A stretch of DNA of 64,000 nucleotides from Hahella sp. CCB-MM4 (GTDB taxonomy: Bacteria > Pseudomonadota > Gammaproteobacteria > Pseudomonadales > Oleiphilaceae). The translations under genes and the position numbers were made by a program. The stretch is from positions 124,001 through 188,000 of the forward strand of contig NZ_MRYI01000005.1 of assembly GCF_002260525.1 (NCBI RefSeq), read 5' to 3'. The notes beneath the pieces are model-generated. The model was not told the DNA's origin. It saw only the letters and a list, made by a program, of their open reading frames with translations, and did not search any database. Every line of letters begins with the position of its first letter. Positions within the stretch are counted from its first letter, which is position 1. Shown here in pieces: positions 33,763-42,776 of the stretch.

Positions 33763-34518
33763 ATGCCGATGAACAACCTGACTCCCAATCTGGATCTGCG
33801 CAGTTATCACTGCGAGATGCAAAACCATCAGCATGACTACCACCAACTGGTGTTACCCGTTCAAGGGCAACTCCAAATGACGGTGGGACATTCCGGAGGG
33901 CAGGTATACACCCAACAGGCTGCATTCATAGCGGCCGGTGAAAATCACAGCTTTGCCGCTGATGACAACAACCGTTTTGTCGTCGCAGATATTCCTCACT
34001 CGCTGGCCCCCACCCTTGAGCGACTCCCTGCATTCCTCCCCATGGACCCGGCTCTTGTCCGCTATGTGGAGTTCATGCACCAGCAAATATTGGAATGCCA
34101 AACCGTCGTCGGCAATGAGGGCCAAAGTAAGACGACGATGTTGCTTCTCCTGACCCAGTTACTGATGGAACGCCATGGTGGCACAGTATGCATAGATCGC
34201 CGGGTTGCAGCTGCCAAAACATGGCTTGATCAACATTACCAGCAGCCCGTTTCACTTTATCAATTGGCAGAAGTGGCTCATCTTAGCCAGCGCCAGCTGG
34301 TTGATTTGTTTAAGCAAAGTTATCGCCAGACGCCACACCAGTATCTGACATCCCTGCGCATGCAACATGCCCGGCAATTGCTGGAACAAACTGATTTGAG
34401 CGTTCAGCGGATTGCAGATGAGGTTGGCTATTCCAATCTGTCGGCGTTCAGTGACCGTTTCCGTCAGCATTTCGGCAAGTCTCCCCGGTACTTTCGTTCA
34501 AATAGCGATCTTGCCTAG
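33763..34518 (+). CDS. AraC-family regulator with N-terminal cupin
   Basis: 251 residues. N-terminal AraC_binding cupin (about 10-100; HDYHQLVLPVQGQL, FIAAGENHSF) and a C-terminal double helix-turn-helix (about 150-250; SLYQLAEVAHLSQRQLVDLF and RIADEVGYSNLSAFSDRFRQHFGKSPRYFR partly quoted). The cupin type is usual in regulators of small-molecule exporters. It lies on the same strand 156 bases before an EamA transporter, which it likely controls. The start may be 33763 or 33769; no ribosome site is clear, and the leader is a tandem-repeat array. Confidence 0.92.
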   Translation: MPMNNLTPNLDLRSYHCEMQNHQHDYHQLVLPVQGQLQMTVGHSGGQVYTQQAAFIAAGENHSFAADDNNRFVVADIPHSLAPTLERLPAFLPMDPALVRYVEFMHQQILECQTVVGNEGQSKTTMLLLLTQLLMERHGGTVCIDRRVAAAKTWLDQHYQQPVSLYQLAEVAHLSQRQLVDLFKQSYRQTPHQYLTSLRMQHARQLLEQTDLSVQRIADEVGYSNLSAFSDRFRQHFGKSPRYFRSNSDLA

Positions 34519-34674
34519 GAACCAGTACGCGCCTGGATACCGATGTTCGCCCCAGCACCACAATGCCCCATGGAAACACTTTTCACCAGAACACCAAATA
34601 ACACTGCCGTTTCAGCAAAGACGTATAAGGTCTGACTTCTTAGACTCCTGTCATCACTATCCAGGAGTACTTTT

Positions 34675-34719
34675 ATGTCACAGCGATGTATGTCACAGCC
34701 ACGCATGCCACAGCGACAA
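34675..34719 (+). repeat. In-frame 15 bp tandem repeat at the start of the EamA gene
   Basis: Three copies (34675, 34690, 34705) of ATG-(T/C)CACAG-C..., each again starting with ATG, duplicate the start codon itself. The initiation codon is therefore present three times in frame. Confidence 0.85.
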
Positions 34720-35616
34720 TCGGCGACTTTCATCGGCTTTATCTCAATTTTTTTATGGGGCACTTTGGCTCTGCTCACCAAATTGACAGGAGGCCTGATT
34801 CCACCTTTTCAATTGATGGCAATGTGCTTCGGCCTGGCATTTCTACTAATGCTCATCCGCTGGTGGAAACAGGGTGTTTCCGGTCTTCGCTACCTACGCC
34901 AGCCCCCGTTGGCCTGGTTACTTGGTGTGGGAGGCTACTTCGGTTATCACCTGTGCTATTTCCTGGCAATGGGACTGGCTCCAGCCGTGGAGGTCAGCTT
35001 ACTGGCCTACCTCTGGCCATTGATGATTGTACTTCTGGCGGCTCTGCTGCCAGGCGAATCTTTACACAGATATCATATTGTGGGAGCACTATTAGCGCTC
35101 GTCGGTTGCTGGCTGTTGATAGGAAAAGGCAGTACCGGATTTCAATGGGATTACATCACCGGCTATATACTGGCTCTGGCATGCGCCGTTATCTGGTCAA
35201 CTTACTCAGTCGCCAGCCGGTTGGTAAAACAGGTCACCACAGATGCAGTAGGCTGGTTTTGTGCCTTTACCGCCCTATTGGCGTTAGTGTGTCACGGGTA
35301 CTGGGAAACCACGGTCTGGCCCCAGAATACATGGCAGTGGCTTGGCGTCATCGGATTGGGTCTGGGGCCGGTGGGGATCGCCTTTTTTACCTGGGATTTT
35401 GGTATCAAGCACGGCAACATCCAGTTGCTGGGAGTTCTCGCCTATGCGGCTCCGCTCATCTCAACCGTTCTGCTGGTTGCCGCCGGCCAGGCAGAAGCCA
35501 GTTGGTCTTTGGCTCTGGCATGTCTGGCCATCGTCGGAGGTTCGTTAATCGCCGGCCGGGCCAACCGAATCGGGTCCCGGACAGCGGTCAACAAAGTGGC
35601 TCGTGTGGAAGGTTAG
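34675..35616 (+). CDS. EamA/DMT-family exporter (with repeated N-terminus)
   Basis: 313 residues with ten predicted membrane helices arranged as two EamA repeats. The N-terminus before the first helix is made of a 5-residue repeat (MSQRC, MSQPR, MPQRQ) encoded by a 15-bp tandem repeat, a form unusual for this family. Later landmarks are LSLLAYLWPLM-like helix 4 (EVSLLAYLWPLMIVLLAA) and GYILALACAVIWSTYSVASR opening the second repeat. EamA proteins export amino acids or metabolites. CCAGGAG lies 8 bases before the ATG. Probably regulated by the upstream AraC protein. It is convergent with ectD, 8 bases apart. Confidence 0.9.
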   Translation: MSQRCMSQPRMPQRQSATFIGFISIFLWGTLALLTKLTGGLIPPFQLMAMCFGLAFLLMLIRWWKQGVSGLRYLRQPPLAWLLGVGGYFGYHLCYFLAMGLAPAVEVSLLAYLWPLMIVLLAALLPGESLHRYHIVGALLALVGCWLLIGKGSTGFQWDYITGYILALACAVIWSTYSVASRLVKQVTTDAVGWFCAFTALLALVCHGYWETTVWPQNTWQWLGVIGLGLGPVGIAFFTWDFGIKHGNIQLLGVLAYAAPLISTVLLVAAGQAEASWSLALACLAIVGGSLIAGRANRIGSRTAVNKVARVEG

Positions 35617-35624
35617 TCTGACAC

Positions 35625-36614
35625 TTATGCCAGAGGCGAGCCCACTTTTCTGGCAGCCACATATTCAGGACGTGGTTCACGCTCACAGTTCGGTGTCTGC
35701 AACTGATTGGACCAGGCATTATAGGCCACAAAGAAATTGGCCCTGGGATCCGGCGTAATATTGCCGTTGTTTCCGTGCAGGGTGTTGCTGTCCATCACGA
35801 CGATAGAGCCCGGTTTGCCACAGGCAGACTGAATCCCTCCGTCGTACATTAACGTACTCAGCACTGCAGTATCAGGAATGCCGTGTTCCTGTTGTTTCAA
35901 GGCCTGCTTGTAGTGATCCTTGGGAGTGTCCCCGCTGCAGCGGACGTAATAGTCATGAGATCCGGGAATCATCATTAAAGGGCCGTTATGCTCATGGCTT
36001 TCGGTCAGAGCGATAGAGATACTCAAGGCTCTCATCCGCGGCATACCGTCTTCAACGTGCCAGGTTTCAAAGTCCGAATGCCAGAAGAATTTCTCCGTGG
36101 TAAACCCGGGCTTGTAACACAGTCTGGATTGATGGATATAAATATCGTCGGCCAGTATCTGACGGGCAATCGAGGTTAATCTCGCGTCCCGGGCCACTTT
36201 GCCGAACAACGGATTCAGTTTGTGTACCCCAAATACGGAATGCAGTTCGTCATCGACGTAATTGAAGCTCTCCGGACGGCGGCGTAACAATGGATCCGTC
36301 CGCATCTGGTTAAGCTCCCGGCGCAACGGCCCCACCTCATCTTCGGTAAATACGTTATCCAGCATCAGAAAACCATTCTTACGGTAGCTTTCCAGTTGTT
36401 CTGGTGTTAGAACGTGTTCAGAGGTCAGAGCGTGTTCGGATGCCAGAGCCGGCTGTTCAGACTTCTGAGCCTCACCCTGATCTGCCCGATCAATCTGGTT
36501 GTTCTCAACATAAACCACCGGATCCTGACGTTTTTGAATCAGGGTCTCATCACCGGTACGTGAGGCATAGGGTTTATCTCCAGCAATCATGCTGATTTCA
36601 CTGACGTGTTTCAT
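35625..36614 (-). CDS. ectD: Ectoine hydroxylase EctD
   Basis: 329 residues; 2-oxoglutarate and Fe(II) dependent dioxygenase making 5-hydroxyectoine from ectoine. Iron ligands are His179 and Asp181 in FFWHSDFETWHVEDG and His280 in NTLHGNNGN; the former is the EctD family signature. The ATG at 36614 has AAGGAGGAGC just upstream; the frame upstream is non-coding. EctD is usually about 300 residues; the excess is in the N-terminal linker, where residues 56-73 are a six-residue repeat (ALASEH, ALTSEH, VLTPEQ). Last gene of the ectABCD operon. Confidence 0.96.
   Translation of the reverse strand: MKHVSEISMIAGDKPYASRTGDETLIQKRQDPVVYVENNQIDRADQGEAQKSEQPALASEHALTSEHVLTPEQLESYRKNGFLMLDNVFTEDEVGPLRRELNQMRTDPLLRRRPESFNYVDDELHSVFGVHKLNPLFGKVARDARLTSIARQILADDIYIHQSRLCYKPGFTTEKFFWHSDFETWHVEDGMPRMRALSISIALTESHEHNGPLMMIPGSHDYYVRCSGDTPKDHYKQALKQQEHGIPDTAVLSTLMYDGGIQSACGKPGSIVVMDSNTLHGNNGNITPDPRANFFVAYNAWSNQLQTPNCEREPRPEYVAARKVGSPLA
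36400..36460 (-). repeat. In-frame 18 bp tandem repeat in ectD
   Basis: Three copies of 18 bases (plus-strand starts near 36406, 36424, 36442) encode the repeated hexapeptide x-L-(A/T)-(S/P)-E-(H/Q) in the region linking the EctD N-terminus to its catalytic domain. Confidence 0.8.
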
Positions 36615-36686
36615 GGTGCTCCTCCTTGTTTGATTAACAGAGGTGAATGAGTTAACAGTTGTGGCCGGCAATCACCGGCCACTGAC

Positions 36687-37085
36687 TCAGTCCACCACTG
36701 TTTCCGCTTCCAGCGGATAGACGCCGTTCTCGTCGTGAGTTTCCTTGCCGTTCAGGGGGGGATTAAATACACAGGCCATTGTCATGTCCGTGAAGCCCCG
36801 CAGCAGGTGCTTATCGTTTTTGTCGAGGATATAAACGGTACCGGGCTTGATAGGATATACCTTACCATCGGCAACGGTTTCCACTTCCCCTTCACCGGAT
36901 ATGCAATAAACGGTTTCCAGATGATTCTGATAGTGAATCGGGGTTTCCGTGTTCGCATAAATCGTCGTGATGTGAAAGGAAAAGCCCATCTGATCATCCT
37001 TCAGAGAAAGACGTACGCTTTCCCAGTTTTCCGCGGACACCCGCCGATCAGTTTTTTTAGCTTCTTCCAGTGTTCTAACAATCAT
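36687..37085 (-). CDS. ectC: L-ectoine synthase EctC
   Basis: 132 residues, a cupin-fold cyclase that closes N-gamma-acetyl-diaminobutyrate to ectoine. Family blocks: MIVRTLEEA start, [43 protein letters not shown] with the metal-site Glu/Tyr/His residues, and [21 protein letters not shown] at the end. Length matches the family. It lies 72 bases after ectB and ectD follows at a similar distance, all in one direction. Confidence 0.97.
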   Translation of the reverse strand: MIVRTLEEAKKTDRRVSAENWESVRLSLKDDQMGFSFHITTIYANTETPIHYQNHLETVYCISGEGEVETVADGKVYPIKPGTVYILDKNDKHLLRGFTDMTMACVFNPPLNGKETHDENGVYPLEAETVVD

Positions 37086-37157
37086 TCTCGTGCTCCAGAT
37101 TCTATTTCTGTGGTTGTCTCAATGCCTTCTGTCTTAATGTCGTCAGCCACCAGACTA

Positions 37158-38432
37158 TCAGCCGGCTGCACGCCATTCTTCACTGGCAACCACTTCTTTA
37201 ATACTTTCTTCAATAATGGATAAACCTTCACTCAGATCATCCATTGATATCACCAGTGGGCACAGGCATTTCACCACTTCGGAATCAGCCCCACTGGTTT
37301 CGACAATCAAGCCCTTGCCAAAACTCTTCTGACAAATCGCAGCGGCCAGTTCACCGTCCACACAACTCAGACCACGCATCATCCCCCGGCCTTTCACCTT
37401 AAACAGGGAATGACCAAAACGATCAGCCATTTTGCTGAATCGCTTCTCGATCAAGTCCGCTTTTTCACGAACTTCAGTCACAAACTGATCATCCTTCCAA
37501 TAATGCTCCAGGGCAGCATTGGCGGTGACAAACGCATGGTTGTTTCCACGGAAGGTCCCGTTGTGTTCACCGGGTTTCCAGATGTCCATGTCGGGCTTGA
37601 TCAATGTCAGGGCAAAGGGCAGACCAAATCCACTCAGTGATTTGGACAAGGTCACAATATCCGGTTTGATACCGGAAGGTTCAAAGCTGAAGAAGTGACC
37701 GGTACGGCCGCATCCCGCCTGGATATCATCAACAATCAGAACAATGCCGTGATCCCGACAGATTTTCTCAAGACGACGCAACCAGCGGTCGCTGGCAACG
37801 TTCAATCCACCTTCACCCTGCACCACTTCTACAATCACTGCAGCAGGCAGATCCAGACCGCTACTACCATCCTTGATCATTTTTTCCAGCAACCTGGTGG
37901 TATCAAAGTCTTTCCCCAGGTAACCGTCATAGGGCAGGCGGGTCACATCATTCAGCGATACACCGGCACCGTCGCGGTGGTGGCTGTTGCCTGTCAGAGC
38001 CACGGAGCCCAAGGTGCAACCATGGAAACCATTGGTGAATGCCACCACATTGGTGCGCCCAGTAACTTTACGGGCAATTTTCAACGCCGCTTCGACAGCG
38101 TTGGTACCGGTCGGACCGGTGAATTGAAGGCGATACTTCAAATTCCGGGGCTTCAGGATCAGCGCGTCAAAGTTTTCCAGAAACCGGCCTTTGGCATCGG
38201 TGTGCATATCCAGGCCATGGGCAATACCGTCTTCGGCGATATAGTCCAACAATGGTTGCTTCAACTTCGGGTTGTTATGCCCGTAATTCAGCGTTCCAGC
38301 ACCAGCCAGGAAATCTATATAGCTGTTACCATCGACATCCTCGATACGTGCTCCCCGGGCACGCTTAAACACTTTAGGGAATGAACGTGCATAACTCTGT
38401 ACGGCGGATTCAACATTTTCAAAAATATTCAT
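37158..38432 (-). CDS. ectB: Diaminobutyrate-2-oxoglutarate aminotransferase EctB
   Basis: 424 residues, class III PLP aminotransferase converting aspartate semialdehyde to L-2,4-diaminobutyrate. Visible signatures are FTNGFHGCTLGSVALTGN, VVQGEGGLNVASDRWL (partly quoted), DDIQAGCGRTG, and the PLP lysine in VTLSKSLSGFG. The N-terminus NIFENVESAVQSYARSFP is typical for EctB. Second gene of the ectABCD operon. It starts about 226 bases after the ectA stop, a larger gap than elsewhere in the operon. Confidence 0.97.
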   Translation of the reverse strand: MNIFENVESAVQSYARSFPKVFKRARGARIEDVDGNSYIDFLAGAGTLNYGHNNPKLKQPLLDYIAEDGIAHGLDMHTDAKGRFLENFDALILKPRNLKYRLQFTGPTGTNAVEAALKIARKVTGRTNVVAFTNGFHGCTLGSVALTGNSHHRDGAGVSLNDVTRLPYDGYLGKDFDTTRLLEKMIKDGSSGLDLPAAVIVEVVQGEGGLNVASDRWLRRLEKICRDHGIVLIVDDIQAGCGRTGHFFSFEPSGIKPDIVTLSKSLSGFGLPFALTLIKPDMDIWKPGEHNGTFRGNNHAFVTANAALEHYWKDDQFVTEVREKADLIEKRFSKMADRFGHSLFKVKGRGMMRGLSCVDGELAAAICQKSFGKGLIVETSGADSEVVKCLCPLVISMDDLSEGLSIIEESIKEVVASEEWRAAG

Positions 38433-38658
38433 GATGGTACCTGTTTTCTTTCTTAATTCCGTAATAACAAACTCGTCGTTCGTGCTTGTGAGTGACTACC
38501 TTTTTACTGCTAAAAATCTACATCTGCTGCGCTAGCGGGGCCGGTTCTCATTTGACTGAAACTAACAGTCATGTCCGGTTACGTAAATTTCAGTTATACC
38601 TCGCCCTTTCCTGCATCTTTGTCACCTTTGATGCAGGCCTCCCCATATATCTATTCGC
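38433..38658. other. ectA-ectB intergenic region with hairpins
   Basis: No gene. CCTGCATC (38610-38617) pairs with GATGCAGG (38630-38637) over a 12-base loop shortly after the ectA stop; a smaller TGACTG/CAGTCA pair lies near 38560. These may modulate the ectA:ectB ratio or mRNA stability, since the rest of the operon is tightly spaced. Confidence 0.4.
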
Positions 38659-39162
38659 TTAAAAAGGGCCGATCGTCAGCATGATCTCGTCATCATGCCG
38701 GCCACCAAAGTGCGACTCCCGTCCAAACAGACATTCCCGTTGGGTGGAAGTATTGAGTTCTGCAGCCAGGCTTTCGAACAGCGCCCAGGATGCCTGGTTG
38801 TCCGGATTAATTGTGGTCTGCATAAAGCGGATATTTTCACTGCCGGGGCGGTTAACAAGCTCTCTCAGCATACGTCCGGCCAAGCCTTTTCCCCGGGCTT
38901 CGGCATCGACGGCAACCTGCCATACAAATAAGTGGTCTTGCTTGTCCGGGACCCGATATCCGGAAATAAATCCCATGATTCGGTTATCGATTTCGGCACA
39001 GACACTGGTCCCACTCCAGTGAGAACACTGCAGCAAATTGCAGTAGACGGAATTGGTGTCCAGGGGTGGGCATCTGCCGATCAATTGATTAACGGCTAAG
39101 CCGTCTTTTGATGTGGGGTGGCGAAACTTAATGTCGGACTCATCCGACTTAGTTTTCGTCAT
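38659..39162 (-). CDS. ectA: Diaminobutyrate acetyltransferase EctA
   Basis: 167 residues, GNAT fold enzyme acetylating L-2,4-diaminobutyrate. The start FRHPTSKDGLAVNQLI and LDTNSVYCNLLQCSHWSGTS (partly quoted) are EctA signatures; the acetyl-CoA loop is EARGKGLAGRML. First gene of the operon. A sigma-70 type promoter can be seen upstream. No EctR (MarR type) gene is adjacent; the neighbouring regulator upstream is of LysR type. Confidence 0.96.
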   Translation of the reverse strand: MTKTKSDESDIKFRHPTSKDGLAVNQLIGRCPPLDTNSVYCNLLQCSHWSGTSVCAEIDNRIMGFISGYRVPDKQDHLFVWQVAVDAEARGKGLAGRMLRELVNRPGSENIRFMQTTINPDNQASWALFESLAAELNTSTQRECLFGRESHFGGRHDDEIMLTIGPF

Positions 39163-39194
39163 TTTTCATTGCTCTCGTGACTAAAGAGCGCATC

Positions 39195-39223
39195 ATTCTA
39201 ACCAGACATTGATTAGAGTTCAA
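39195..39223 (-). promoter_or_regulatory. Probable sigma-70 promoter of ectABCD
   Basis: On the minus strand TTGAAC (39223-39218), a 17-base spacer and TAGAAT (39200-39195) form a near-consensus promoter about 30 bases before the ectA start. The upstream 70 bases are extremely AT-rich, as is common for osmoregulated promoters. Confidence 0.55.
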
Positions 39224-39298
39224 ATCAATATAAGGTTAAATATTTATTAAAAAACATCTAACCTATTGTTATATATAAGATAAAAAGTACTTTGAATT

Positions 39299-40246
39299 CT
39301 ATAAACCGACCACAGCGCTTCCCTTACCAGTACAGTGAGCACAGCCTTTCCATTTCATCTTGGTGATGTCTTCCACCAGCTGCCGCATCCACATTAACCC
39401 CGGGTCACGATCATGACGGGTGTGCCAAATCAGATAGATACTGGTGGGGTCAAGATCAAAAGGAACATCGGCAAACCAAATGCCATCCTGATAGCCGGCT
39501 CCACCCGTGGCAATTTTGGGAATTACCGCAATCATGTCGGATTCTCGCAGTAGCTGGGGCACGACAGCAAAATGGTTCACCGTGACAGCCACCCGGCGCT
39601 TCCAGCCTCTTTGTGACAAAGCCAGATCAACAATACCGGTAGTGTCACCAGACAGGGAAACCATCAGATGTTTCGCCGCCAGAAAATCCTTCAGGGTGAT
39701 ACCGTTCTTCGCCAATGGATGGTCGTCTCGCATGGCCAGCGTGTATTCACTGTCAAATAGCCAGATACTCCGTAGGCTGCTGTCATGACCGGTGAGCATA
39801 CCAATCGCCAGGTCAACATGAGCTTCCCTCAACTGATTGAATGCATCTGCCTGCGTGTATGGCACGGCATAAAGGTCAATGCCGGGAGCCTTACGTTGTA
39901 ATGAACATGCCAGTGATTGCCAGATCAGATCGACCAGCACGTCGGTAACGGCAATGCGGAATTTTCGTTTGGATTCAGCAGGTTCAAATGCACTGGCATC
40001 TATCGCGTTGGAAAGTTCATGCATGGGCGCTCTGACCTGATCCCATAAACTCAAGGCAAATGAAGTTGGCTCAATGCTTCGCCCTTTTTTCACAAATAGA
40101 GGGTCTTTCCAGAGATGTCGCATACGGGAAACCGCATTGGAGACCGCAGGCTGGGTCATGGCGAGCCGATCAGCGGCTCGTGTCACGGATCCTTCCGTCA
40201 TGATGGCATCAAATACGTATAGCAGTGTCAGGTCCTGGTTCTTCAT
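39299..40246 (-). CDS. LysR-family regulator (paralogue A)
   Basis: 315 residues. N-terminal LysR helix-turn-helix (about 5-65: DLTLLYVFDAIMTEGSVTRAADRLAMTQPAVSNAVSRMRHL in parts) and a C-terminal inducer-binding domain. It closely resembles the second LysR at 43781 (shared TFALSLW / SFALSLW, VAVTVNHF, WH-x-RHDRDPGL-x-W), so both arose by duplication. It is read in the same direction as ectABCD, 137 bases upstream, but nothing shows that it regulates it. The cysteine pair CAHC near the C-terminus is unusual for the family. Confidence 0.93.
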   Translation of the reverse strand: MKNQDLTLLYVFDAIMTEGSVTRAADRLAMTQPAVSNAVSRMRHLWKDPLFVKKGRSIEPTSFALSLWDQVRAPMHELSNAIDASAFEPAESKRKFRIAVTDVLVDLIWQSLACSLQRKAPGIDLYAVPYTQADAFNQLREAHVDLAIGMLTGHDSSLRSIWLFDSEYTLAMRDDHPLAKNGITLKDFLAAKHLMVSLSGDTTGIVDLALSQRGWKRRVAVTVNHFAVVPQLLRESDMIAVIPKIATGGAGYQDGIWFADVPFDLDPTSIYLIWHTRHDRDPGLMWMRQLVEDITKMKWKGCAHCTGKGSAVVGL

Positions 40247-40491
40247 TTATCCTGTCCGTCCGGGTTACATCACAGAATATGATGTTAAGAGAGGTAAATG
40301 TATGCCCATTTTTATCAGTCGGCAACAAATATAAGTGTCTGTCGTTAATTACAAGGTACCGGCGTTTTATGTTCTGCATGCCCGGCCAGTAAAAGCGGAT
40401 GTTAAAGTTGTGGCGAATATCCCAGTTTGTATTTTGGCGTTTGATAAAGTCTTATGCGCAACAGCCAGTCTCATTACAACGGAAAATAATC

Positions 40492-41931
40492 ATGATCCCT
40501 TTCTCAGCATATCATCATGGTAAGCTCTCTCGACTAATAGGCCCCCTCGCCGTCTCCATCACACTTGCCGGTATGTCTGGATGCTTTCACTATGCCTCTC
40601 TCCCTCCGATGGTCAAAAAGAGCAGTGAACAAAGCCTGCTGATTACGAATGCCCGTATTTTTGATGGACAAGCCGACCACCCGATCCAGGAAAACATGGA
40701 CCTGCTTGTGGAGAACGGACGCATCGTTCGCGTGGCTCCACACCCGCTAAATGTTTCTGCCGGTACAGAGCTGCAGGCAGAAGGTAAGCTGGTGATGCCG
40801 GGTCTCATTGATTTCCATACTCACGTCGGAGGCACCGATGCGCCGCCCTGGCGTAAGACCTTCTATCCACCAGAACGGACCCTGTCAGCCTTTCTGGCAT
40901 TCGGCGTCACCTCAGTGGTGGATATGGGAGGAATTTCCGGACAATTACAGTCGCTCCATGAGGAGCTGGAGTCCGGCGACATCGCAGGACCCAGGCTCGC
41001 GTATGCCGGGCGCCAGGTGACCGTCGCAGAAAGCCATCCAGGTCCGCTGATCGAGGAGACCGTGAGCTGGCCGATCTCAAGCCTGGTGAAGCAATGGATG
41101 ATGGACGAAATCGACGACAATACCGATTTTCAGGCATTGGCCCATTCCCGCATTGAAGAAGGAGCTTCTCTGGTCAAAATCATGATTGACCGTATCCCCC
41201 TGAACACTCCCTCCATGCCTCTGGAAATAGCCAGTAAAACAGTTGCCGCGGCCCATGAAGCAGGCCTGCCGGTAGCTGCACATATCGGTACCGCTGAAGA
41301 TATGGAAACCGGGCTTGAAGCCGGCGTCGACCTTTTTGCACACAGTGTTAACAGCTCGGAACTGACAGATAGTAGTCTCGAACATCTGAAACAATCCGGC
41401 ACTCCGGTCATCAGCACGTTACGGATATTCCAGAATGTCACCCTGGTTAGCGAAGGGAAAAACCCAGTGACGGCCGCCGATGCACGTGTCATGGATACCG
41501 GGGCCGTCCAGGCGTTTGCCGACAAGCCTGAAGTTACCCCTGCCATGCTCCAATACGGAGAGAATATTTCCCGCCACTCTGTCGATCGCTATGAAGGATG
41601 CAACAAGATGCGCAAGGCAGGAATCCCCTTACTGGTGGGTACCGATACGCCACTTTTAGGCGCTTCCGCCGGTGCTTCTACGCATGCAGAACTCTATCTG
41701 CTAGTGGACCGTTGTGGATACTCACCTGTAGAGGCGCTGACCATGGCCACCGGAAAGCCAGGAGAAATTCTTGGAGATTGGCTGCAGTTAGACGGACTGG
41801 GCACCATTAGCGAAAACGCTCCAGCAGACCTTCTCATCATTGATGGTGATCCTTCTCAAAACATCCGGGACATTGCCAAGATCGACCGCATCATCATCCG
41901 TGGTGTCATCATTGAACCTGAGACTCCTTGA
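40492..41931 (+). CDS. Lipoprotein amidohydrolase
   Basis: 479 residues. A lipoprotein signal with lipobox GMSG-Cys precedes an amidohydrolase_1 barrel. Metal-site elements: DFHTHVGG, the HIG strand in VAAHIGTAEDMETG, LFAHSVNSSEL and the terminal aspartate in VGTDTPLLGAS. The tail with LGTISENAPADLLIIDGDPSQNI is typical for secreted prolidase/imidazolonepropionase-like hydrolases of the periplasm. The ATG at 40492 is placed after GGAAA; in-frame sequence upstream lacks similarity and would hide the signal peptide. Substrate unknown, perhaps cyclic amides or dipeptides. Confidence 0.88.
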   Translation: MIPFSAYHHGKLSRLIGPLAVSITLAGMSGCFHYASLPPMVKKSSEQSLLITNARIFDGQADHPIQENMDLLVENGRIVRVAPHPLNVSAGTELQAEGKLVMPGLIDFHTHVGGTDAPPWRKTFYPPERTLSAFLAFGVTSVVDMGGISGQLQSLHEELESGDIAGPRLAYAGRQVTVAESHPGPLIEETVSWPISSLVKQWMMDEIDDNTDFQALAHSRIEEGASLVKIMIDRIPLNTPSMPLEIASKTVAAAHEAGLPVAAHIGTAEDMETGLEAGVDLFAHSVNSSELTDSSLEHLKQSGTPVISTLRIFQNVTLVSEGKNPVTAADARVMDTGAVQAFADKPEVTPAMLQYGENISRHSVDRYEGCNKMRKAGIPLLVGTDTPLLGASAGASTHAELYLLVDRCGYSPVEALTMATGKPGEILGDWLQLDGLGTISENAPADLLIIDGDPSQNIRDIAKIDRIIIRGVIIEPETP

Positions 41932-42141
41932 TGCTCTAAATACTCGCCTGGAAGAACGACTATTCCAGCATACCGCTGACCTGGCTTCGTGCGCTCTTAT
42001 ATCACGGGAAGTGATAATCGCTATATCAATGGTCAATTAGTAACCTGCCAGGTCCCCAGGCAAGATAGCCTCAACAGATAAACAAGTGGCCTGCGAAGGC
42101 AAAGCCTTCCCGCCGTAACGCTTGAATAATTGAGGTTTAAC

Positions 42142-42468
42142 ATGAGCGAATTTATTCAGCACATTTCCGAAAGCGAATTCGGCGATGTCGTTATCAAGTC
42201 AGACAAGCCCGTACTGGTAGATTTCTGGGCAGAGTGGTGCGGCCCCTGCCACGCCATCGCTCCTCTCTTGGATGAGCTGGCAGAAGACATGGCCGAAGAT
42301 ATCAAAGTAGTCAAAGTCAACGTTGATGAAAACAGGGATATTGCCGGAGCCATGGGCATCCGCAGCATTCCAACCCTGATCGTCTTCAAAGACGGCAAAG
42401 CCGTCGCCAACCAAAGTGGTGTCGCCGGCTTCGCCCAATTAAAGAATTTTGTGGCTAAAGCGATCTAA
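42142..42468 (+). CDS. trxA: Thioredoxin
   Basis: 108 residues, standard thioredoxin length. Active site WCGPC at 32-36, conserved DFWAEWCGPC strand, cis-Pro in SIPTL and the closing FKDGKAV...GVAGF-x-QL pattern. His37 follows the CGPC motif in place of the common Lys or Arg. The ATG at 42142 has GAGG 6 bases upstream. A strong terminator follows. The gene is monocistronic. It may be one of several thioredoxins in the genome. Confidence 0.95.
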   Translation: MSEFIQHISESEFGDVVIKSDKPVLVDFWAEWCGPCHAIAPLLDELAEDMAEDIKVVKVNVDENRDIAGAMGIRSIPTLIVFKDGKAVANQSGVAGFAQLKNFVAKAI

Positions 42469-42479
42469 AGCCCCCGTTA

Positions 42480-42508
42480 GGAGCAGTGCCCTGCTGCTCC
42501 GTTTTTTT
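42480..42508 (+). terminator. Intrinsic terminator of the thioredoxin gene
   Basis: GGAGCAG (42480-42486), 7-base loop, CTGCTCC (42494-42500) and G followed by seven T residues. Directly after the stop codon of the thioredoxin gene. Confidence 0.9.
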
Positions 42509-42537
42509 GAATACTTTGCTCCGTTTTTTGAATACTT
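42493..42537 (+). repeat. Two-copy 20-21 bp tandem duplication of the terminator tail
   Basis: The 3' arm and T-run with GAATACTT are duplicated: GCTCCGTTTTTTTGAATACTT ends at 42516 and the copy GCTCCGTTTTTTGAATACTT ends at 42537, differing by one T. The second copy lacks a 5' partner arm of its own. Confidence 0.85.
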
Positions 42538-42776
42538 AATAGTCCCGCGAAGTAGATAAACCCCACATATCCTCAACCAACTGATGATTGACGACAAATA
42601 TCACCAGGCAGGCCATCATAGATTTGGAGATATGCAGATGTGGATGTGTTCTCAGAAGCTATACTTCCTAATGGTACCCCTGAATACTTCCGGCGAAGAA
42701 GGCTGCCGACAGTAAAGCGCGCATAATTCTCAGCCATTCCGTTTTATAAACCAAGTACCAGGAATCGGTGGATGAT
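42538..42776. other. Gene-free stretch before the ABC-type binding protein gene
   Basis: About 240 bases. A second GAATACTTCCGGCGAAG near 42684 partly echoes the duplicated element upstream. No reading frame, promoter or hairpin of note was found. Confidence 0.4.

Noticed and set aside
34686-35621. 311-codon plus-strand frame overlapping the EamA gene almost completely
   Set aside because: Rich in Arg, Ser, Gly and Cys with no hydrophobic pattern; the EamA frame has ten clear helices. Probably a frame shadow.
39299-40246. LysR gene as the ectoine regulator EctR
   Set aside because: EctR is of the MarR family; this is a LysR protein with a close paralogue elsewhere, and location alone is weak evidence.
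42493-42537. Second terminator after the thioredoxin gene
   Set aside because: The duplicated half has no 5' arm of its own and so cannot form an independent hairpin; listed as a repeat only.
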